A stretch of 64,000 nucleotides of DNA from positions 12,615,001 to 12,679,000 of the forward strand of contig JANTQA010000015.1 of assembly GCA_027625915.1 (NCBI GenBank), written 5' to 3'. How positions within the stretch are numbered: the stretch's first letter is position 1; each line of letters begins with the position of its first letter. Made by a program: the position numbers and the translations under genes. Source of the DNA: Anaeramoeba flamelloides (Eukaryota > Metamonada > Anaeramoebidae). The notes beneath the pieces were generated by a model. That model was not told the origin of the DNA. It searched no databases and worked only from the letters and a program-made list of their open reading frames with translations. Positions 47,344 through 58,900 of the stretch are shown piece after piece.

Positions 47344-48102
47344 CTTCAAGGGATTAGCTTCTTCAAAGGATGGGTATAAGATTAAATGGAGTTGTTGTTA
47401 AATCTAAATCACATTAGTAATCAATGTTTCAAATTTCTCTAAAAAATCTATTAGGAAAATAGTACTATTTGCTAATTAATCTAATGAAAAAAGATCCATT
47501 GTATTAGTAAAAAAAAACAATAATTTTTTGATATAAATAGAAATTTTGTCTCACATTTAAATGTTAAATTATCAATATTCAGACTTCCAAAGCAGGAAAA
47601 TATCTTTCAAAAATTGATCTAAAAATAAGAATTTATGGTGAAATAATTTGATTATTTTTTAAAAATTAAATAATTAGGGTAGATTATTTCAACCAATTAT
47701 TTCTAAAATATTTGAAATAAATTGAAGATATAGCTAGCTCAATAAATTAGATTCTAAAACTAATCATTCTTTGGGTTTTTATGTTGATGATTATAGAATT
47801 AATCTTGAAAATTAAAAAAATAGTTACTTTTGGAAGTTCTAAATATAAATTATTAAATATTGTAATATTCTACCAATTTGAGTTTCATTTTTTAGATTTG
47901 TAAATGGAATTAAAAAAAAAAAATTACCAAATTGAAAATTTTTAAAAGTTATCAATGGTAAAAAATGTTATAATTAATTGTGCAATAGGATTTAAAATTG
48001 ATTTTTTAGATTCATGTGAAACATGTGTCACTAATACCACTTACACCAAATTTCAAGATACTTTTTTTATATACAAATATCATGTCCAACTAATCCCTTA
48101 AA
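47344..48102 (+). repeat. Family A repeat, copy 3
   Basis: 759 bp with the clearest ends: TTCAAGGGATTAGCTTC at the left and CAACTAATCCCTTAAAC at the right, an imperfect TIR pair (TTYAAGGGATTAG). The interior aligns with 29491-30244 in the same orientation. No ORF. A non-autonomous DNA transposon is the best reading; the target duplication was not resolved. Confidence 0.7.
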
Positions 48103-48530
48103 CTTATTACACAGTTTTCAATCTTAAGTTGCACTTTGAAAAATTGATTGTATAAAAAAAAAACTTAAAAATAATAAACTCATTTTTCTATTAGGGTAAT
48201 GTAAAATAGCTTTTTGTGTTCTGATTTATTGAATTGAAATTTCTTAAAGTTAATGTTAAACTTGCTTGTTAATAATGTAAGTGATTTCTATTTCAAAAAA
48301 CACAATTGTTTAACTTTACACAAAATAAGAAGAAATTTTTCGAAACTTCAACCATTAAGAATAAAATAATTGAGTCATCTATGATTTTGCCATATTCTCA
48401 CTACAAACACTACATAATTTATTAGGACAAATTCATAAGAAATTGATGAAATCACAAGCTAAGATCATTTTACTCCTTTCATTAATCATTTTTTTTAAAC
48501 TTTGTCATTTTCTCAAAAACATTTTCTAAA
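48103..48530. other. Upstream flank of the SMN homologue
   Basis: AT-rich with no gene. The promoter of the SMN homologue should lie here; nothing specific stands out apart from a T-rich stretch (ATTTTTTTTAAACTTTGTC) within 45 bp of the ATG. Confidence 0.35.
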
Positions 48531-49197
48531 ATGAATACAAACTCGATAATGAACACCTACAACCATCTCCTTGCTGGTTATTATGAATCAGTTGGAATAA
48601 AAAGCCCAGACAATAGTGAGAAAGGTACCAAACAGGAACCAAATAATAAGGAAGAAACAAACCAAGAGGAGATCCAAAAGAAACAAGAACAAAACATTGA
48701 ACAAAATTTAACTTTCCCAAAATTTATTGATAATCTTACATTAACCTCAAATCAAGATCAGCAATTGGTAAAAAGGTTTCAGGATTTTAAAGATCAACTA
48801 AAGATCTTTAACCAAACAATTTTTAATGGTAAATGGGACAGGATATTGAATTTAATTCAATCACAAGATCAAAATATTCAAAAAGATGGTGACACAAAAA
48901 ATGAAATTATTTCAAATTTATTAATATCGTGGTATTACGCCGGTTACTATACTGGGCTACTTCAGGTTTGAATTAATTTCTTTTGTTGTCTTATTCTTAT
49001 TTCACTTTTACTCTGTTAGTTTCCTAATCCAACAAATTTTTGTTTTTTTCAACTTCTCTTTTTTATCAATCTTCTCATTTGATTTATTCTTTTCTAAATT
49101 ATAGGGATCTCAATTGAGTGAAACAAAAGAAAAGAACAGAGATATGGATATCGAAAAGAAGGAATTGTCCAACAATAGTGTTGAAAATAAAAAATAA
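48531..49197 (+). CDS. SMN: SMN homologue (survival motor neuron), Tudor-less, two exons
   Basis: Exon 1 is 48531-48965 and exon 2 is 49105-49197; the 139 bp intron has CAG then GTTTGA and ends TTATAG, phase 0. The product is 175 residues. The C-terminus is the SMN YG box: IISNLLISWYYAGYYTGLLQ joined to GSQLSE across the splice. This helix forms the glycine-zipper oligomer in SMN and its position at the C-terminus is diagnostic. The N-terminal IMNTYNHLLAGYYES fits the Gemin2-binding helix (compare the family pattern .LI.AY......). The middle is Q/N/E/K-rich with no Tudor domain, as in the fission yeast Smn1. SMN with Gemin2 loads Sm rings on snRNAs. Together with the Cwc21-like gene it fits an intron-bearing genome. 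Confidence 0.85.
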
Positions 49198-50384
49198 AAA
49201 GCCATAAAATAATTGCTTTTAAAATTTTAAGGTACTAGTCACTTACTGTGAATTTCCTGTATACTCGAGGAGTGAGATACTCTCTCTGAAAATGATAATG
49301 TTAAAGTGAACTTCTTTTGGTTGGAAAAATTCAAATCAACAAGAAAAAAAAATTGAAAAATTTCTCAAAAACAAAAATTCAAATTTAGAACCAAAAATCT
49401 TTGAAAGTTTCTAGTATCTCAATGACAAAAAAAAGATTCATTTGATCCATTGACAAAAAGCCAAATAACAAAAAAAAAATTCACAGGATCTTCATTACAA
49501 AAATTCAAATCAACAAAAAATTAACAAAGGATTCTCAAATAACCAAAATCCAAATTTAATAAAAACAAAATTAATCTTTTTCTTGTTTTACTTTTCAAAT
49601 ACTTAGATTTCTTCAATACAAAACAAATTGTTTTCTTTCAGTTCAAAATGAATTGAATTTAATTCAATTTGTGGCATTACCATTGATATTTTCGAAAGCA
49701 ATAAATTTATTAGATTTTTTAAAGTTTATTTATTTCAAAAATCCAAAAAATGTGAAATATATATCTATATCACACAGGTAGTATAATTTTTCGTTTTAAA
49801 ATCACAAAAGACTTATAAAATCGCACTTTTTCGAATTTTTTACAGGTTTTTTCGTTTAATTTGGTGTGTTATTTTTTTAATTTTTGAAAAAGTTCTCGAA
49901 TTCTTTTGGAATCATAATTTTCGTTTTTGGGATGTGAAAAAATGCTAACAAAAAAACTTAAAAATAACAAAATAAAAAACAATTATATACAGGTAGGGTA
50001 TAATTGCCTTAAAAGCCTTGGAAAACAATGGTAGTTCGCGATTTCCCATTTAAATGGGGGCTTTGTATTGTAAACCATGAAAATGGTTTGATTTATTATT
50101 TTGAAAACACCAAAATAACACAAAGTAGGTTTCAATTTAAAAATCTTGAAAATTGTAAACTATTTAAAAACTGAGGAAACGAATTAATTGTTTTTTTAAA
50201 AAAAATTACTAGTTGGGAAAGAAAAGTGGTCAAAATTTAACTTTTTGATCCAATCCCAAATTAGATCAGTACATATATTTTTTTTTTTTTGTTTTTATTA
50301 CATATATATATATATTATACAAACGAATTTTTAAACGTCGCCAATGTGTGTAAAATGCATTTAATGGAAACTAAAAAATTGTCA
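49198..50384. other. Intergenic, AT-rich, downstream of SMN
   Basis: No gene. Two stretches share CACAGGTA/TACAGGTAG with (TA)-rich neighbours (near 49775, 49990 and, inverted, 50382), but I cannot define an element from them. Confidence 0.35.
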
Positions 50385-50930
50385 TACCTGTGATATATAT
50401 ATATATATATAAACTAAATTTCATAATAAATGGCTTATCTTTCATTTGAATTTTGAATTGCTTTTGTATTGTTTTGAAGTTTTTCCTCTCACAATGAAAA
50501 GTTTGCAAATAAATCATTTTTTCTCTTTTTTATTTTTTCAACAGTATTTTGTTAAAATGGAAAATGAAAATGAAAAATTGGAAAGAAGGAACAGATGAAT
50601 TAATGAAAATTTTGGTTTCAAATATGAAAAAGAGATTAGATTTAGTTATTCAAATGGAAGGAGCATCGATAAATGTTTTTTTTTTTACTTTTTTAAATTT
50701 TCTATTTTTTATGTAATGCTTCTTTCAAAATAAATATCCAAATTTATTTTAACTGTTTTTTTTATTTTTTTTTCTTTTATTTTTAGACAAAAAATAAATA
50801 TCTCTTGAGTATGGTATTGAATATTAAAATCGAAGTTTTTATATTATAATAGATAACTTCAATTATTAAAAATATTTTTCTTTAAAATTTGATTTTTAAT
50901 GGACCAAATATTAGGAAAGATAGTTTATGT
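50385..50930 (-). repeat. Family D repeat, copy 2
   Basis: Reverse-complement counterpart of 28885-29410 over about 530 bp. It ends with GATTTTTAATGGACCAAAT on the right and starts near AACTAAATTTCATAATAAAT on the left. It gives the reference for the intact sequence at the LINE insertion point in copy 3. No coding frame. Confidence 0.65.
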
Positions 50931-51299
50931 TTGTATGTATATATCCCCTAGAACACCCAATAACCTAATTACCTTTGAAATAAAATTTTTAATTTGGATT
51001 GTTATGACAAGATTCTAAGATATAGAATTTATTAATATTATTTAAGAAAGAAAATTTAATAATAAAAAATTGACTAACTACATAAAACATTTTCTAGTGA
51101 AAGGAATTCAGTTATTAAGAGTGAATTACATGTTTTTAACTGATTCGAATTGATAGTAGAAGAAAAAAATTATTTTGGAAATTTCAAAATTGAAATTACA
51201 TTTTACTTTTTTTTTTTCGATTTTTTTTCTATTTTTTCCATTTTCACCTAATTCCTTTGAAAATTTTTTTTTATTATTGCAAGATCAAGAGTCACCTCG

Positions 51300-51560
51300 G
51301 TTAAAAACTGTTACTCTAAAAGTTATTGAAACGGTAAAAATGATTGGAGAGAAATGATATTGATTTCTTTTTGAATATTTTTTTGGATCTTCAATTTGAG
51401 ATCAAAATGATCAATTATTGTTTTTCTCAATAACTGACAAAGAATTTGAGTTTTTTCAATTTTTAAGAAAATATATTGATTTATTAATTTGACTATAGAT
51501 GAATATAAACTATTATCCAATGTATACAATTCTTCTTATTTCCTATTTGTGCCCCAATGT
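51300..51560 (-). repeat. Duplicated coding-like segment, copy 1
   Basis: On the minus strand an open frame (51323-51529, no ATG) reads SLYSSIVKLINQYIFLKIEK, TQILCQLLRKTIIDHFDLKL and KIQKNIQKEINIISLQSF. The DNA aligns with 61190-61440 on the plus strand (TTGAGAAAAACAA...CATTTTGATCT, AATTGAAGATCCAAA). The shared frame suggests a former gene or mobile-element ORF. I do not recognise it. Confidence 0.45.
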
Positions 51561-52492
51561 CATTTATAAAAAATAATTGATACTCGAAAAAAAAAAAAAA
51601 AGGAGTCTTTGGCAGTAACAAATTTTCACTTAAAATATTAATATATAAAAGATTTCAAATGTAAATGGAAAAAGGTATGAGAGGGTTTACAAAAAATTAT
51701 TCAAAATGTTGTAGTACAATTAATAAATAAATAGCCAAATATAAATAAATTAAATAATGATAAATAGATTATAAACCAAAATACCAAATACAAGCTATTT
51801 GAATTGAAAAGATTTCTTTTCATATTCGAAATAACATAACGAATAAAATTTAAAAAAAAATGATTCCAAACAATGTAAATAAAATTTCTAACTTAATCTG
51901 TAATGATAAATAGTTTGGGTATATTAGATTTATATATAAATATTTGATATTAAAGGTATTTCCAAAAAAGTTGGGAATTTTTTTTTTTACAATTCATAAA
52001 AAATCATCTTTGTTAGTCGTGGTATTCGAAAATTGACAATATTCAATTAAGTTTAATATTAATACTTATTGAATCAACGACTTTACAATTTATTTCAAAA
52101 TATTTTTGATAAAGTATTTTTAACAAATGAAGGGAAAAAATAGTACTTTTATTTTTTAGAAAATTATATATGTCCAATTTCAAGAAAAAACTAACAATAT
52201 AGAAAGGGTACAAATGATTTTTTAAACAAAAAAAAAACCAATTATATACCTTAAATTCTATTTGAAATTTTGTAAAGATTGAAGAGGTTATAAAAACTGT
52301 TTTTTCCATTAAAAAGAAAATGATAAACACCATTTTTCCTGCTTAAAAAATATCAGATACTTACAAGATGGGAAAATATAATATCTTTTATTTATGTAAT
52401 ACGATTCTAAGAAACAAATTGAATTATAACCAAGTTTCAGTAAATAGTAGTTAATGGTTTTGGATATTTAAATACATTTTTGAAGTTTTAGT
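51561..52492. other. Intergenic, AT-rich
   Basis: No gene or clear repeat. The open minus frame at 52043-52333 is F/I/Y/K-rich without domains and is taken as chance. Confidence 0.35.
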
Positions 52493-52678
52493 TTAAGGGA
52501 CTCATCTCTATTAATTTTCTTTTACCTAAATTTAATAGAGCCAGAAAATTTTTGACAATTACTTAGATTTGAAAAACTCTTTTTATTTTCAATATTAAAC
52601 TTATTTCTAGATTAGGAATTCTTATTTAGAAATTGGTCAAAAAAAAAAAAAAAAAATAGAGACTAGTCCCTTATTAAA
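52493..52678. mobile_element. Small TIR element (possible MITE, ~186 bp)
   Basis: The left end TTAAGGGACTCATCTCTATT faces the right end AATAGAGACTAGTCCCTTATT, an inverted repeat of about 20 bp with a few mismatches. The ends resemble the AAGGGATTAG ends of family A, so it may be a deleted relative. Only one copy was noticed. Confidence 0.5.
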
Positions 52679-52962
52679 GATATTATAAAATAAATTTGCC
52701 CTACTTTTTTGGAAATAGCTTAAATCTCTTTCTTCGCTTATGTTAGAAATCTAGATCCTTTCTGTAAATTTTTTTCTTTAACTAATCTTAACAATTTGAA
52801 TTTTTCTTTTGTAGATTTTTGTATCAAGGATTTTAAATAATAATTTAACAACGAAACATAATTATTAAAAAAAAAAGTTAGTTGTAATGATTAAAAAAAT
52901 AAATTTATTATGATTTATTAACAAGAAATTACAAGTTAGACAATGATCATTTCTTATTAAAA

Positions 52963-53668
52963 TAAACTCTTTTTCAAATAAAAGGGCACAAAAAATTTCA
53001 AGAATTATTCATAAATGAATCAAATTAATTATAGTATCATTCTAAAATATAAGAAACGCTTTAAAACATAAAAAAACACTCAACTGGATCTTTAAAACTC
53101 ATTAAAACAAAACAATAAAAAATTAAAATTCAATATTTTAAAAATTGGTGTGCCCTTTTATTTGAAATGAGAAATCTCGTTTTGTAAATTGTAATGAAAA
53201 AAATTATAAAACCCAATAAAAACCTTTGAACAAGGCGAATTGGGAAAAAGTTCTCTACATTTTATTGATAATTCTTTAAACGTCAAACTTTTGTTCTTTA
53301 AAATCTCATTTTCAATATAAAGTTGCAATTCATCTGGGTATTTTGTTGGAATGTTTTTTCTTTATTTCGCTTTTCTTTGTTCCATGCATCAATCCAATAA
53401 TGGTCTTTCTTAATTCCTATTTCTATCTTGATTCGAAATCAAACTTAAACTGTTTCCATTTATACACTGGTAGATTATTTCCAAATTGGTTTCTTCTGAT
53501 CTTGCTTTTTCATTTTCCAACTGTTCAATTCCAAAAATAAAAAAAGCAAAAAATGAAAAAATGAATAATTAAAATGAAAATCACCAATAAGTAATTATCT
53601 TATTAACAATCAAAGTCGATGGTATTGACGATTTGAGAGGTGTGCCCTTTTGTTTGAAAAATAGTTTA
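52963..53668 (-). mobile_element. Family B TIR element, copy 2
   Basis: 706 bp in opposite orientation to 124-833. The ends are TAAACTCTTTTTCAAATAAA at the left and TTTGTTTGAAAAATAGTTTA at the right, with GGGCAC/GTGCCC inside. Interior words shared with copy 1 include ATCACCAATAAGTAATTATC and TTTTCCAACTGTTCAAT. Remnants of the same reading frame (IEQLENEKARSEETNLEII) are visible on the minus strand. Confidence 0.7.
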
Positions 53669-53987
53669 CAAACCCTCGGAAAATAAGATAACCTATCGAA
53701 AATATAAAACTATTCATGCGTCTCTTTTATTAATAAAATGAAGCTGTATTTATAAAAGTATGCCTTTAATGCTACTTAAATTCCCATGGTTTGTGAATAT
53801 TATTAGAAAATTATTTATAAAAATAGTAAATTTAGAAGAAAAATGAGAAGTTTTGAGAAAAAAAGTAATTGTTAAAAATATTAATAAATTTATTTATAAA
53901 TTTTATTTTCAAAATGGATTTTAATGTTTAAAGTTAGAAAAAATTATTCTAAAAATTATGTATTTTAACTTATTATAAAAATAGAAA
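53669..53987. other. Downstream flank of the eight-TM gene
   Basis: AT-rich; presumably the 3' UTR of the minus-strand gene. Nothing else seen. Confidence 0.35.
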
Positions 53988-55894
53988 TTAATCTGAAGAT
54001 GATAATGATGAATATTCGATAGTTGACGCATTTGAAGAAGATTTCTTTGTTTTTTTTGGAATTAAAGAAGTTTGTTCGTTAATTGGCGACGCTCTGTTTT
54101 CTTCTGTATCCGTAGTTGTTGTAATACTTTGGTAATCAAAATTATCAGAAGATAGTTTTTCCGAATTTATGCTATCTTGGGAAGAAATAACTTCAAAGTT
54201 GCGTGATGAAATAAATTCAGGGGATAGTCTATATTTCAACCCCCTCCCAAAACTTTGATAAGCTATCAGCGAATAAATAAATAAATAAGATCGAAGTATT
54301 ATTGAAACTGAGATGATAATGGTAATTGTGATTGTTGGTTTTTTAAATTTTTCTAGCCAAATTAAAACAAGTCTAAAAATATAAAAGCCTGGTTGTATAA
54401 AAATTGCAAATAAAAATAATTTTGTTAATTTTCTATTTTCAATTTTAATCTATATTTTAGATTATGATAAAGAAAAAATATAGTGTAAAAAAAAAAAAAA
54501 GTTAAGAGATATGTTTAATCATTAAAAATAAATATATTTTCGAGAAATAATGAATGTTTATTTGAAATTTTATTTTTACAATTATTTTTAAAAAATTAGA
54601 TGAAATGTGTTATAATAGAATATTTTCATTTTGGCTCTTTTAAAAAAATAAATTAATAAATAATTAAGGTGTTTGTCATATCTTTTCGTTTAATTATTTG
54701 TTTGGCACTGGAAAAAATGTTTTGCAAATTTAAAAGAAATTTTTTTTCAAATAAAATATTTTGTAAAAAAAGGTGTCAAATAAAATTCTATTTCTAAAAT
54801 GATCCGTATTATTTATCTGATAGATCTATTTATTTTTAAGATAAAAATCTTGTAATTAATTATTTGATTACAAGTATTTTTTTTCTTTGAATCAATATTT
54901 TATGTATTAAAATACATAACGATGTATTTTTTGAAAAAAAACAAATTTCTTTAAATAAACACCTAAATTCGGTTAAAATAAACGTAAAGTTAATTTTTGA
55001 TACATTAATTTACTTCAATAAACTTCCAGATTATAGTCTAAAAAAGAAAAAATATATTCAACATTGTATTTTTTTAAGCAAGTAGATAAATTTAACCAAT
55101 TTTCAAAATTTTAATTTTGAGAACCTTACTGAAAAAATATTTTTTTTGAGTGCCATAGCATATTGGAACTTTGAAATATAAATACCATTAATTATTTTAT
55201 TTGTGAAAAGAAAAGTAAATCAGAGTGGAATCTTTAAATTTTCAATTTTTTTATAACATTTTTTTTTGTATAAATTTTAAAAGTTTTATTAAAAGATGTG
55301 TTTTGAATCTAGAAATGTGTTTATGGGATGTTTGAAATTAATAAAAGAGTAAACCAAAAAAAAAAAAAAAACAGACATGAGAAGGTGTGTATTGGAAACA
55401 TAAATTTTCTTTTTTAATACCAAACAAGAAAGATCAGCTTTTTAAAATAAACTTGTTTCGAAATCAAGAATGAAAAAAAAATATTTCCGATCAAAAGTAT
55501 ATTTTTGAAGACTTTTTGTTTCCTTAAATTTGGATGAATCCAATACAATTTATTACCTTGGATTTCTGACACCATTACTATTTATTATTATTTAACTAAA
55601 ATCATTTTTTACAAATTTGTTTTCAAAATCCGTTTTTCAAATATTTTTATCAAAATAAGCTAATCAAAAACAAAGAATACAGTTTCAAAGATTAAAGTAA
55701 AAGGATTGAATTATCGAAATAAAAAAACAATTACAAAAAGTCTTTTCATGAAGAATTAAAAATTGAGGAAAAAAAAAGATTAAGTAATTATATTAAATAT
55801 TACAGATAAGATCAAAAAATAAATGATTTTTAGTTATTGCTTCTTGATCAATTTCTTAATTATTTTGATTTCCATTTTTTAATTGGTATGTATA

Positions 55895-55940
<46 letters not shown>

Positions 55941-58900
55941 CTAGGGTATATTCTATTCCCTTTTTATTTAAGCATTTATTAGTTCAAGAAAAGATTTTAA
56001 TAGTTCAATTTTCTATAAACCGAGGTAATTAAAATTGATAAAATGTACGGACTCTCTTAACTTCAAAAAATCAAAATAATGTAAAGATCAATCAAAAGAA
56101 GTATGAACATATATTTTTTAAATCGAAAATTGAAATAAAAGAAAAAAAAAAATTACTTTTTTATTTTTTATACTTTTTACTTTTTCCATATTCCTTATTT
56201 AAAGTTGTTTAGGTTCATTCGGTTCCTCCTTTTTTTTGTTTTTTTTTTGTAAGGGTTTGGAGCAGGTAAAAGGGATATAGAATCATTATAATCATCAATA
56301 AACTTGTTCATTATTAGATCTTAAACAAACTGAACTTAACTGAAATAAACTTGTTATGATTAGATCTTGTACAAACAAAACTTAAATGATGCGAAATGAA
56401 TCAAACTGGAGAAAACTAAATCTACCCTTCAGCATAATATATAGAGTTGACGTTTGGGCTTTATGATTGCTCTTGAATCAGTATCTTGTGCTGGTGTTTT
56501 GTGAAAATAAGGTTTTGGAAACTTGCAAAAAATAAAAATTTAATAAAAAACCAAAACAATAAAAAGAAAAATTTCAAAAACCAATTCTTATTCTTAAAAA
56601 CTCAGCACTTTATAGATTCAACTTATATAATAAAGTTCTAATTTAAAACTATATAAAGTAACTTATTTCATTTGATCTATTGTTGGTCAAATATTTAAAC
56701 TTCTTTATTAAAACAAATTATGGTGATGATCTAGAAATTTTCGACATGAAAGAAACCACCAACAAACCATTCAACATTCTAGGTGTAAAAAAACTTTTAA
56801 GTTTTTAACTTTTTTATTATTTTTACTTTTTTTTTTCTTTTTTTTATTTCTCTTTTCCTTTCTCTTTGTTTAACAATAAAATTTTTTCTTTTCATTTTTT
56901 CAAAGAAAGGATATAATATGTACCATAATTTTCCCTACATTAAAGTGAGTATTAAAAAAATCCAAATAAATTTAGAGTTGCAGAAAGTTCCGTTAAGTGC
57001 CAAGGTTTTTTTTAAATTTAAGAAATTAAAAAAAACCTAACCTAAAGTGTCGTAGAGTGTCGTTGAGTGCCGAGGTTTTTTTAATTCAAAAGGATAGAGA
57101 AAGAGCAAATATTTTACTCAATTCTTTTAAATTATAAAAAAACCTAACCTAAAGTGCCGTAGAGTGCCTAGATTTTTTTTTAATTTTTGAAATGAATAGA
57201 AAATTAAATAAATTTTCTTTTTATTTCAAAAAGTAAAAAAAACCTAACGGCACTTTTCCATAATTCAAAAAAATAGAAAACAATCTATAAATTTTATTCT
57301 ACTCTTTTAAATTCTGGTAAAGCTATCGATGTTTTTTTTTTTTTTTTTAATTTAAAAGAATTTAGTGAAACTTTCAAAGATTTTACTCAATTCTTTCAAA
57401 TTAAAAAAAAACAAACAACATACAAGAAAAATGTACAACTCCTTCCTTCAATAATAAAATAAAATAAAAATTACCATTTTTTATTAACTTTACCATATAT
57501 CAAACAATTTAATTGTTAAATTATTTATATATAATCCATTTTAAACAAAATCACTCAATAATTCATTTGATATTCTCATCTCTATTTGGTTGAAAATATA
57601 TATGAAAAAATTAGATATATTATTCCTTTGAATAACTTCAAAATGGTTTTAATAGTATTCCTAATAGTGTTTTTGACTCGAGAATTGCATTTGTTGCCCA
57701 GAATAACAAGGAAACAATTCATTTTACTGTTTGATTATTCATCTTTTTGATATTTATAAAAAATTTTTTTGAAGTTCGAATTCCCTTTTTCAAATTGAAT
57801 TGAATTAAAATATTTTAAATATTCCTGATATTTTAAAAATAAAATGAATCAAATTTTCATTCAGATTTCCTAAAAAAAATAGGAAAAAAAGAAGATTTAT
57901 TTAAATCGTTTAAGTTTCAACACGAAAAAAGAAATTCAAAATATAAACAAAATTTAAGAGATTAAAAAATTTAAATTTTGCAAAGGTGAAGTAGAAATAT
58001 TTTTTTGGAAAGCTTTTTTAAAATTTTGTTCAATTTATTTCAATTTATAGTAATAATTTATTGTTATTCTCACGCATTTACTTTGGCGAATAGCAAAACA
58101 ATCTTGTTATGCAAATCTTTTGATTTACTTGGGTAAGATAAAAAATATTAATAAAAAAAAAATACTGATATTGAAATAAAAGACATTTATTTCACACTTG
58201 ATTTCAAAGTTATTACACTCATTACTACGTTAACATTATGTGGTGAGTTCATTCCTAAAGATTTGCCATATTCACTATTTCACTAAGCCTTGAATTTATG
58301 AAATATCTGGAAATTTATTTTGTGAAATGCTGATAAATTCTAAAAAATCTTAAAATTTTTTGAGATCAATTTCCATTTTAAGAATCTTAGAGATACTTTT
58401 AAAACAGTCCATAGGCAACGAGTATTTTGAAGATCAACTAATTTTACAAAGTTTCTTAACACTTAAACCAATAAAATGCTTTAGTCAACTATAGGGTAAA
58501 AAAAATTCCTAAAGGAAATTGAATCAAAAATTTTCAAAACATTTATTTGAATTTATCAGTAATATATGTTGTGTGACTCGAAGGTTACTCTTGCTTGTTT
58601 GATTTTGTAAAAATGCCAAAGAAAAATATTTCATTTATTGTCCCTAATTATGATTCTAAACAAAGACCACAACAGTAAACAAGAACCATTGGCACTGATT
58701 TGTCTGATTGCAGAAATAGTGGTAAGTAAGTGAATTTTTATTTGTTTTGTTAAAATCAGAAAAAAAAAAAAAAAAAAACAATTCCTTCAATAAACATAGA
58801 AAAGAATTTACTTACGCCTTTGTATCCTCCAAAAACCCAACACATATCAAAAATGGCAACGAAAATATTCGTATAAAGCAAATAGGCATTTCTCGCTTTA

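Larger units (their letters stand above)
54450..58815 (-). other. Giant intron (4.4 kb) of the eight-TM gene
   Basis: The donor GTAAGT at 58815 is close to consensus and the acceptor CTAAAATATAG ends at 54450; phase 0 is kept. The content is AT-rich with a (TA)n run of about 40 bases (55896-55936), a short tandem duplication near 56300-56400 (AAACTTGTT...AGATCTT), and the family C hairpin array at 56985-57415. Its first intron is only 134 bp. Length and content mirror the giant VPS18 intron. Confidence 0.65.
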
